The position numbers and the translations under genes are program-made. The notes under the pieces were generated by a model. That model saw only the letters and a program-made list of their open reading frames with translations. It did no database searches and was not told the DNA's origin. Source: Nereocystis luetkeana (taxonomy: Eukaryota > Sar > Phaeophyceae > Laminariales > Laminariaceae). From it: a DNA stretch of 64,000 bases. Positions 48,601 through 59,400 of the stretch are shown in pieces. The stretch's first letter is position 1; the number at the start of each line of letters is the position of its first letter. The DNA lies in the NCBI GenBank assembly GCA_031213475.1, contig JARUPZ010000011.1, positions 2,418,001 through 2,482,000 on the forward strand. Reading direction: 5' to 3'.

Positions 48601-51600
48601 CATAGTACTCCCATTGCTGTCTCTGGAAATGCCTACACCGGAAATTAAATCAACTCATTAAGGCTGTCGTCCATATGCAAGTCCGCCTCACAAGTGATTC
48701 TTAGTAGGATGCAGTTTACCCTCCATGCGACTCGCCAGACACCTCACGGCGCTTCGCGCTTGGTGCAAGCAATGTCTGCCTGGTCGGTGAAGACCCGACA
48801 TGCTCCGTCCCGGCATTGTAGGGATGCGAGGGTCTGTGGTCATACGACTACGGCCATGCATGAGATCGAGTACATATCTCCTATCGAGTACCCCCCCCCC
48901 CCCCCCCCCCCTCATCCAATGCAAGAAGGTCCGCCTCACATATTGACGGTTCTTAGATCTTAGTAGGTGCAGCTCATCCTTCTTACGACTCGCCGAACAC
49001 CTTACGTTTCGCTTTACTCTTGGTGCAAGCAATGTCTGCCTGTTCGGTGAAGACCCGACGTGCTCCGTGCCGGCGTACACCTACAGCCAAGCATGGCATG
49101 GGTACCCTCCACCTCCTCCTCCCCCTCCGGCGCTCCGCGCTTGGTGCATGCAATGTCTGCCTGGTCGGTGAAAACCCGATATGCTCCGTCCCGGCATTGT
49201 AGGGGTGCGAGGTGCTATGGCCATACCACTACGGCCATGCATGAGGTCGAGTACATCTCTCCTATCGAGTACACCCCCCTCCCCCTCCTGCCAACTCTCC
49301 CCCTCCGTTCCCTCTCCCCTCTTCCGTGCCCTCCCCCGTTCCTGCTCCCCCCCCTGTCCCGTCTCCCCTCCGCATACCCTCTTCCCTTCCCATCCCCTCT
49401 CCCTTCCCCGCCCCCTCTCCTCTTCCCGTTCCCTCCGCCCCCCCATCCCCTATTTCCTCCCCCGGCCCTTCTCCCCTTCCTGTTCTCTCCCCCCCCCCGT
49501 CCCCTATCTCCTCCACCATTCCCGTCCCTGCTCCCCTCTGTCCTTTCCGTCCCCTGTCCCCATCTCCTATCCCCGTCCCCTGTCCCCGTTCCCTGTCTCC
49601 GTCGCTGCTCTCCTCTTCGTCTCCTCCGGGGATGGGAACGGACGCGGTGTGCGATGGATGGGTTCTTATGTGACAACAGTGGCGGAGCGATCCCGTCTGT
49701 ACAACGACCTCATCGCGGAGGTTAACGGTTTCCGGCGGCACTTTTTCCTTCGGCAGAAGATGCATCCGAAGGAGGCCTATCGCCAGGCTCGGCGGAAGGA
49801 GGAGGAGCATGCCAGAGGTGAGCTGTAGCTGTCGATTATCCCGCAAAAGGATATTTTGTCGATTGTCCCGCACAGGCAAGGAAGGCGTCGATTGCCCCGC
49901 ACAAAGAAAAACGCCTCTTCTATCGCATGGACCACCCCCGTCCCGTTGTCCATCCGAGTGCTGCGCCTGGTGCGATTGAGGACACCTAACGGACGGCGGG
50001 ATGCGGCGTCAAATTTGTTCGCTCCGGCGTCCGCTAACCCCAAAAGCCTCCGCCTCCCTACCCCATGTCCATGCGAGTGCTGTGCCTAGCGTAGTTGGGG
50101 GCAAGCAACAAATGCCGAGACGCGGCGTCAAACTTCTCTGCTCCGGCGTCCTCTAACCCCTAAAGCCTCCATCTCTCCCCCCTTCCCCCACGCCTCCGCC
50201 CCCCCCGTCGCTCTCCCCCGCGCCGCCCCTCTCCCCTCCTCCGCCCTTCCCCGACTACCCACCGCAACAAAAAAACAGGGCCAAGCCAGTCGGACGTCGA
50301 TATGTACCCGGACGAGTGGGGTCGAACAAAATCATCGGAGTTCTTTGCGAACGAACCATGGTTTTCGGCCGGTAGCAGCTACTCGTCGATGACCGGAGAA
50401 CTAGGCATAGGGGGGTCGGCGTCCGGCAGCACTGGCATCGGGGCGCCAGGAAACGGGAATGGGGGGGGGCACGGAGGGGTGGGGAGCGGGGACTTTGGGG
50501 GCGCTGGGGGGTACATGGACCCTTCTTGGGTTGGAGGGGTGAGTGGGGAGAGCTCTGTTGATGTATGTTGTTATTGCACTCACCCGTCGCTGTAGTCTTT
50601 ACACTGCCGTTGTTGTTCCTGCGTTAGCCTCGTCGCCGTATTGTGTACGTGGTGTGGTATGTCACCGTCTGTGATCGCAGGAATCACTGGACAGGCTGTC
50701 ATATGGCGCATGTCGCCTGTTTCGTTGACACCAGCACGCTTGTTGTCGATGATGCTCTTGCTCGCTGTTGTTCGATTGTTGTGGTTGTTGGTGTGTTTTA
50801 TTGTGGTTGTTATTGTTGTTACGATAACTCGTCGCCGTAGTCTAGTCCTGTGTCACGAGACAGGTGTTACATGGTACAAGCCCAGATACTTCGCACATGG
50901 TACACAGTACGTATTATAGTACGTGTATATGTTGTGTTGATTCCAGCACAACTGTTGCTGCTGTTCTTGCTATAACGAACCGTCATGATCTCGCCCGTGA
51001 TGACAATGCTGGCTGTTTGGTATGGTGTTGCCTCGTGTCATGCTCTCGTACCAGGGGCTGGGTTTCCTTGCTCCTCTATACCTGGTACGTGTTGCCTGGC
51101 GCACGATAAGAGGACATCTTTGCAGAGTGTATGTTTTGGTGTTGAGGGAGACAACATCAGCCTTTCCCTGCTCCTCTATCCGCGATACCCGGGGTGCACA
51201 GTAACAGTACGTGTTCGCAGATTTTTTTTTTCGGGGGGGGGAACACAACATCAGCCGCTTATGGAACTATGTTACAGCACACCTTAAACACCTACCAGTA
51301 AGTGACACCAGTAGGCTATTCAGCCGCTCGCCTGTGAAAATAGCACACCATTAATATCTACCCGTACCACCAGATAGCCACAATATAGCTACTTTCAGAA
51401 GAAACATTTGACCTGCTTGCCTTGTACACACCCCACCCCACCCCGCCCGCCCTACGCCCTCGCGTGCTGCATTTTCTGTGTCTGTTTTCTTCTTTTTTGT
51501 TTGCCTTTCGTGGTTGACTTTGTGGACGTGGCGGACACGATACTTCCTTTGCACGTACAGCGTATGGGTGGGGTCGAGGATGGAGCTCCCCCCTTCCACA

Positions 51601-53436
51601 CGCTGGTCGGACCAGGACAGTTCGCGCGACACGAGAAACCGTCGGAGGGGGCGGCTCACCCAGGGGGTGAGAACGAAAAGAAAAAAAAATGTCGCGTTAT
51701 TTGGAAACCCTCGTGTGGCCCCACGGATGGGGTGAGATTGAGAGAAAAACAGGCTGCATTACCCCTTGTGTGGCTTTTACTTACCCTGGGGGTGAGGTTG
51801 AGAGAATAACAAGCCGAATTGTTTTGAAACCCTCGTGTGGGCCACCCAGCGGGTGATCTTGAGAGAACAAAGAGCGTGTTGAAACGAAACGCTTTTCACA
51901 ATTACACCGGTAGCGAGCGTTTCCATTTTTTGTGTTGTTGCGCCGCTCGGGCGGGTAGGTTTATTGCGAGCGAGCGAGGGTCTATATTTATACAAATAGG
52001 GAGCGCACTCGAAAATGACCAAAGAAGCAGATAGTGGTATCTGTTACTAATACTCGACGTGAAAAACGTTGTTCGGCCTAATGTATTACTTGATTTTACG
52101 AAAACAACTACCGTCCACGATCCACCAGCGTACGTACGCACACAAGTTGACGACAGCAGCAGCTGCAGTTACACCTGATTGTTCCTCTCGGGATCAGGTC
52201 GGGTCAGACTAGTGTTGTATATCGATATCGGATACGAATTCGATACGATACCGATAAGTAAAAAATGTAACTGGTAGATCGTAATGGATACGATTTCGAA
52301 TTTTGATACATGGAAGCTTTCGTTCAGTGTCTGCATAAAAAACACGGGGATGCCAGGTGGTGGAGGACAAGATAACTTCGATACGATATGCTGAAAGTTC
52401 GATATTTCGATGCATCAGAAGTTTCGATACGATATATCGAAAATTCGATATGATTATTTATGCAAGTACGATATATCGAAATTTCGTTATGAAATGCCTA
52501 TACGATATGTCGAAAGTTCGATATGATACATATATACAATATATCAAAAGTTTGATATGATATATCGGAACTTTCGATACCATATATCGGAAAATGCGAT
52601 ACGATATCCAACACTAGTCAACATGCTTGAGCCTCCAAGGCAGCGCTACTAACTGTTGGCAAGGCAGCAACGAGTTAATGGACTCACGGCACATGTTTTC
52701 ACCCCTCGTACAGATGATTTTCACTGCTGATGATCTAGCTATTTCAGAGCAGATAGATGTGTTCCTGATCTGTATGATCTGACTCTTGTTAACTGGTGCG
52801 AGAGCCTCTTCATCTGCATGCTCTACATATTAATAGTATTTAAAACATACCTGGTAATTATTACGGGGGACCATAGTAAATAGGACCAAATATGTTAGTA
52901 AAAATAGCGAAATATAGAGTTTTTTGTGTGTACCGTAGGTCTTATTTAATATGGTCCCCCGTTGTAGTACTAGTATATAGTAGCACATGCCTGGTATTCA
53001 CTACCGTAGGTAGGATTTGTACTTATAATACACAGATCCTGCGCAACACCTTAACTTAGCTTGCAGATAATCTACATCGTGATCTCTCGGAGGTGTGCAA
53101 ACTTTGTACGACTCGGGACATTCGTATAGACTCCATTGGATTTATGATATATATGAACGCCAAACGATGCTTGTAGTTGTGGTCAGAGCGGTGTTCTTGC
53201 CCATCCGCCGGAGGGGTAACAAATAAGTAGAAGAAGAAAAACGGCAGGTATAAATACCCTGCTGCTCGAGTTCCTGGCGACGGCTGTACCCTCTGATGAT
53301 GCAGTACACGATGCCCTGCACCGCCGCTGCAGACGCGTGGATGCCCGGCACGGTTTCAGCTCTGCGCACAAAGGAGAGCTGGCGGAGCAAGCAGGAGATG
53401 CGAGACTTCAGGAAGTTCAAGCCCTTTTTTGTGCAG
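33618..53436 (+). CDS. kinase gene exons 1-8: long N-terminal region of unknown fold
   Basis: Residues 1-589. Exon 1 is Ser/Pro-rich and ends SKTNAYIGFFHYAP. Exons 2-3 are charged and look structured (EVIRRQHEVRSNPMIGNFHY, then GRRFKDFQRILAQLRAKDME). Exon 4 (565 nt) has an Ala-rich low-complexity stretch, an acidic run of seven Glu and KEERRKLRAKAYAIVVYASGD. Exons 5-6 carry a basic region and an apparent helix (RSRLYNDLIAEVNGFRRHFF; KEAYRQARRKEEEHA). Exon 7 is Gly/Ser-rich after an aromatic segment (MYPDEWG...NEPWFSAG). Exon 8 leads into the kinase domain (RDFRKFKPFFVQ). No domain known to me fits. The regular phase and coding-like composition are the evidence that these exons belong together. 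The 4.4-kb first intron could hide another exon. Confidence 0.72.
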
Positions 53437-56400
53437 GTGAGATTCTCCTTGTTTCGGTTCAAAGCGTCTTGGCTGTTGTTGTTGTTGGTGGTGGTGGTGG
53501 TGGGGGTGGTGGTGATATTGCTGTTGCTGTTGCTGCCGCCTTGCCTTGCCTTGCCAGTCAAAGGCTGAACTGCATCAATCAAAGCGTCAGAATGTGCTAC
53601 TCTCGTTGACCTAATTTTAATAGTTTTGAAATGAACCTAAAAATGCTGCTTGTAGAAAGCAGCAAGCCTGAGGGCGTACAATTAGCGTACAGTAAGTTGT
53701 CTTGATACCCGAGTGTTTGATTTGTACGGTAAATTTGTTTATCGTCCGGTTTGTTTATTCTTGTGCCTCTCGTTATGTGTCGCAAGCGGAAACAGATTCC
53801 ACTGATCATATTAGCTTTGATAGTAGGAAACAGCATGCCTGACGTACACTTGTTATGTACCTGGTGCCTGGCATGGCATGCAATAGTTCTTAATTGCGTT
53901 TTATTTTATTGCCTCTCTCGATACATGACAGGCGAAAACAGACTTCACGGCAACGTACCGCCTGGACGAGAATTGTTTGTTGGGAGAGGGCTCCTACGCC
54001 AGCGTCTTTCTAGCGGAGCACATTGAGGTCAGTCAGGCGGTCACGGGACGAGACGGGTGGGGGGAGTGGGGGGGGGGGGGAGGGGTCGTCTGTTTGTTTT
54101 TGCTATGAGCGTCATACTGGGAGTACACAAGGGCGATGATCTAATAAAACACACTTCCCAAGTTTGATGCACTGCCCGCGTGCGGTGTAGCAGTAGAGGA
54201 TGCCTATGATATACGTGTAGACCTTGGCTTATTTATTCGTTGGACGAAATGGTTGAGTTGATGCCAACCTGGACGGAAGGACCGTCTTCGTGTTCATGTT
54301 GGTACCACAACGGTCCATTGCATTGCAGTCCGGAGTGGTACTTGACTTTTTTATACCCTAGGCCTTAACCCCGTGAGGACCGTAGTCCCGTTTTGGGGAC
54401 AAACTACTTGAATTTTGAGTGGTTTGTCCCCAAAACGGGACTGCGGTTCTAAAAGGGTTATGGAGGCCTTACGGAGGCCTCAAGGACTAACATGAACCCT
54501 TTTAGGCGTTAAGGAGGCCTTGAGGACTAACATGAACTTGTTTAGTCCTTAAAGAGGCGTTAAGGACTGCACTTCCTCGGTGGGATCAGCAGACTTGGAA
54601 TTAGAGTCAGCCTTACAGTAGGTTGAAGTAGAGTGCAGTAGTAAAAGGCTATGACCACAACCTCGTGGGAAATTTCTGGGATAGTTCTAGGGTGTAAGGA
54701 GGAGTTAGTGCAGACTGTAAGCCATTGTATCGACGCTGGGCCATGTCGTAAACACTAACGCGTTACAGAGAAGTTGTGAACTTGACGGCGAGCAGAGCGG
54801 CACGTTCCTCCCATCGGGGTCGCTTCTGACCCAGGGGATACGAGGTACCTGGAATATATATACCTGGTATATTTTTAATGTTTTGTCTGTCAGTGGTGCT
54901 ACGCTCCACTTCCAGCAATCCGCGGCACAAATCAGGATCATTTTGTATATCTGAAACCGATAACCGTCCGACCTAACTCATTGCCGTATACACGGGCGAT
55001 AAGATAACACACACCCCTGGACGACTGTTTTTCCGGGACGATTTTCTCCGAAGCATGCCTTAAGGCCTTAACCCCTTTAGAACCGCAGTCCCTTTTTGGG
55101 GAAAAACTACGTGAAATTTGAGTGTTTTGTGCCCAAAACGGGACTGCGGTTCTGAAAGGGTTAAGGGGGGCACACACAACTAAAACGGTGGATTTGGAAA
55201 GATAAGATTTCGTTGAGATGTTTCTATAGACGTCTGTATGTATGTCTGTATGTATGTAGGCGTTTATTCTTGCACGTTGTGGAGAAAAGCAGCTTCGAAA
55301 TTCGTCGCGAGGGGGGGGTGTTCGCTTGCGTTTTATACGGTAAGTGTAAGGAGTACACTTGGGAACTACCGTAGACGCCCACGCACATACTTGGTTGGCG
55401 CTGTATTGCCGGTTTTTTTTTTTTATTCGTACGATGCCGGTTTTGTGTTTTTGATGGTGCGTTTTGATGATGGCACGGCAGAGAGGAGACGAGGTTGCGG
55501 TGAAGGCAGTGCAGAAGAGGCTGCTTTTTAGCGACCTCGAGAAGAAGAGCGTGGGAGCCGAGATCGACAACCAGCTCAGAATAGTCCACAAGTGAGTGAG
55601 AGAGCTACCTACGCAAGTGAGGGGAGAGGGGACAGAATGGCGGACAGAGGAGGGTAGAGGGAGCCGAATAATGCTTGAGTGGGGGGAGAGGGGACATAAT
55701 AGTTCAGCAAGGAGGGGAGAGAGGGCAAGACTATTACGGGGGACCATAGTAAATAGGACCAAATATTGTTAGTAAAAATATCGAAATATATAGGTTTTTG
55801 TGTGTACCGTAGGTCCTATTTACTATGGTTCCCCGTAGTAGTGCACAAGGGAGGGGATAGGGGAAAGAGTAGCACACATAGGAGGGATGAGGGGGCATAA
55901 TAGTTCAGCAAGTAAGGGGAAAGGGGACAAAATACTACACAAGGTGAGCGAGGGGAGGAGACACAGAATAGCACGCAAGGGAGGGAAAAGGGGACAGAAT
56001 AGTTCACCAAGGAGGGGGGAGGGGGCACATACGAGGGGAGAGGGGACATCTATAATTCAGCAAGTTAGGGGAGAGAAGACAAAATACTACACAGATGAGG
56101 GAAGAGAGGGCGGAATATAAACACCCAAGGGAGGGGAGAGGGGACGCGGTACATACGTTTTATTTATTTTGTTTTTTTATATCGCCATCCCCTTTACTTT
56201 CCAGCTCAACTGGTGGGAGGTTTGAATGTGCCCTCAGGAGCATTATGGGCTACCTGGTCTTCCCTTCTTCCTCCCGGTACTTGCCCTCATTATTATCGCA
56301 CGTGGGATTCAGCATTCTAATTACCGCTGTTACCGCTGCTCGTCGGTTTCCATGTCGTTTGTACCAGGTATTACGTCTATTCGTACGTACAATAAGGATA

Positions 56401-59400
56401 AGTGAAAAGAAGGGGGGTTTTCCAATTTTTTCGTCGCGTTTCCTTTTTTTTTTTTGTGCTTTGGCCGTGCCTAGAACGGCATGGCTCGATATCGTCCGCT
56501 TTAAATGCGTAAGTGCCACTCTGCCCGGAAACGGACTCATCGTTTGGTTTTTCGTAGCAAGTACTGCCTAAGCGATATTTCTATATCCACATTGCTGCCA
56601 AGGCTACTGTACTGTAGACACTATTGTGTTAATCGCACTTGAACGTGTTCATAGTGTTGATAACACTATCATTGCAGGACTTCGCAAGAAATCGTGTGCG
56701 AAAATAGATTGAATGTTTTTGTTGCGCCTTCGATGCCGGTGTTAAAATGTTGAGTAGGGATGGGCGTTGGGGATGGTTAGATTCGGTTGTCTTTTGCTTA
56801 CCAGACCACTGCTGCTGTGCAGATCGCACAGATCGTTTTTCACGGATCTGCATTATCTGTCTGACTTGCGTCATATTTGTTTATCTCTGATGATTATGTT
56901 TGGTTTACATCTGTGTGAAAGCTGTTCGTGTTCGTGCTCTTACCGAGGCCGGCGCAGAAATCGAGTCGCTTATGACGATTCGGACGATTTTTGACGATTT
57001 TGACGCCTTTGACGGGTTCGGTGGTTTTACGCCTTTGACGCGGTTTAACAGGCACGTGGTTCGGTTGTACGAGGTGTACGAGACCCCGGACAACGTCTAC
57101 ATGGTGCTAGAGAACTGCCCCTGCGGCGACTTGGAGAAGATGCTCTACATGAGAGGGTGGGTTGCATTTACCTCCATTCTGCTCTAGTATTTAATAACAT
57201 AATGCTTTAATACTGTAATACTGTATATGGAGGCGTGCTACAATAGGGGTAGCACTTTTGCCTGCCAAGGCAAATGCTTCTGGCTGACCGAGCTCCTTAA
57301 CCCAATATCGTTGGAATACCTTTAGTGTTTTACCATTTTGTTCGTGTTACAGTTTTAGTACCTACCAGGTTTAATAGTCCATCGGGTTGCATTTTTTGTT
57401 TCTTTCTCCAAGTGAGTGATATTGGGTGAGGTACCAGGTATATAATTCTTCATGTGACCAGCCTGCCTCAGAAGGCAAAAATTGGGTGCTAGCTCTACCG
57501 TAGCACGCGTCTTCCGTATCACTGGGGGGTGATAAGATAACACCCCCCCTGGGATGAATGTCGGACTCTTTTTAGTCCAAACCATATCTTAAGGGGGGCA
57601 CACCACGAAAGTAGTGAGTCATGGACGCGTCGCTCGGTGTTTACACTCTCTCCTTTTGTCGAGAAAATCGGCTTGAAAGTCGGTCGGAGGTGGTGTCTTT
57701 ATCACACGTGTTTATGTCTACATATCTTGGTTATAATGTAATAGGAGAAAACAGGAGGGGGTGGGTTGCACGAGATAATGATGCGTTCATTTTCATTCTA
57801 CCTGGTAGTGTTTGGTACTGTATGTGTGTGGGTGGACGATCAAACCTGTACGCAATACGAGTATAGAAACATGAACACTGGATAGCACGAAACCACCCCC
57901 GCCCGCCCGTTCTACTTCAATATAGAACGGCAATCCATCCTGTACTTTTTTTTGCGTCGGTTATTTGTCAATTAACCCAGGTTAACCTGTTGAGTCCGTG
58001 TTCCACGTATGACACCTTGTTGTATTTCGACGATTCGACAATATCCTCACTGGCGGCCACCCAACCTACGGTAGACCTACAGTAGAGCTACTGTAGGTCT
58101 ACTGTACTGTAGAGCTACTATAGAGCTACTGTAGAGCTGCTATGGAGCTACTGTAGAGTTACTGTAGAGCAAACACTCTCATACTTCTTCTCCACGAACT
58201 TCCGACACCGAAGCGCCTCCTCGCCTCCTCGCCCGAACGAAGGATGTGCAGACCTTGGCCATATTATACTGGTAGTACCCCCGACACAATGGATGAAGTA
58301 CAGTCGACTTTCAATACTGCAGTAGACGTAACCGTAGTCCTAACCCCGACCGCCTGGAAAAATGGTTGGAACGAAGATGGTTGATGTTTTGATGAGTCGG
58401 TGTAGACTGTTTTCAATCAACCTTTGTTTTCGAAGCTGGGTCAATCAACCACTGCTGTCAAAACCTTGTCTGAACCGTCAACGGCGGCACACACCCCAGC
58501 ACCAAAACAATTAACACCGTACGAGTAGCTACATCAACAACCAACACAGCAGCAAGCGACGGAAACAATAACAACAACAACGACCACAACAATAGCCGCA
58601 ACAACCCAAGAGCAGAAACAGCAATAACGATAGCAACAACAGCAACTGCAACAACAACTGCATCACCAACAACAACACCACCAAAACCGCAACCACGCAT
58701 CCCCACCACCGCAAAACCACCACATCACCACCACCACCACCATGCACATGCGACGTCGCGGCCTGGCAGGCGTCTAACCGAGATAGAGGCCAAGAGAGTT
58801 ACGATGCAACTCCTTGAAGGCCTGAGCTACCTCCACTCTAAGGGCATCGTCCACTGCGACATTAAGCCGCAAAATCTCCTGTTTGCCCCAGACCCGGCCA
58901 GCCCGGACGCGCCAAACTTGGCGGCTGTCAAGTCGGAAACAGCAGGTGAGGAAGCAGCATCCTCGCGGTTGAGAGAGGGGGGAGGGAGTTGCATATAGTA
59001 GCAAGGCGGAGGAAGGGAGGGAGGGGGAGGGTGCCTATAGTAAAATGGCGGTGGGAGGGGAGAGGGGGTGGTTTCTTCATGTCATGCATGACCATAGTCG
59101 TATGACCATAGAAAAGAGGGAGGGGGGGTGCATATTGTGGTAAAAAGGCTGTATTGGGGAGGAGGCGGGGGTGCAGGTAGTTATTGGTGGTGAGAGGGAA
59201 GGGGAGGGGAGTGTGCAGATACTGTAATGGCGGGGGGGGTGCTCGACATCATGCATGACGGTAGTCGTATGACCATAGACCCTCGCATCCCTGCAATGCC
59301 GGGACGGAGCACGTCGGGGTTTCACGGACCAGGCAGACATAGGCGAAGGGGGGAGGGTTAGGTATTATATCAGTAACAGGTAGGGGGGGGGTGTACTCGA

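Noticed and set aside
56181..56390. SINE-like motifs (GCACGTGGGATTCAGCATTC) in the kinase intron after exon 10, and similar ones at 19580-19740
   Set aside because: Resemblance to the SINE body is too weak to give boundaries or certainty.
58849..58881. Calling the kinase a pseudokinase because of HCD
   Set aside because: The catalytic Asp, DFG Asp, ATP-binding Lys and helix-C Glu are all present; only the regulatory Arg is replaced.
58942..58998. Reading through the exon 12 donor (frame stays open for about 17 more codons)
   Set aside because: A consensus GTGAGG donor at 58946 restores phase with exon 13, and the extension runs into G-rich repeat sequence.
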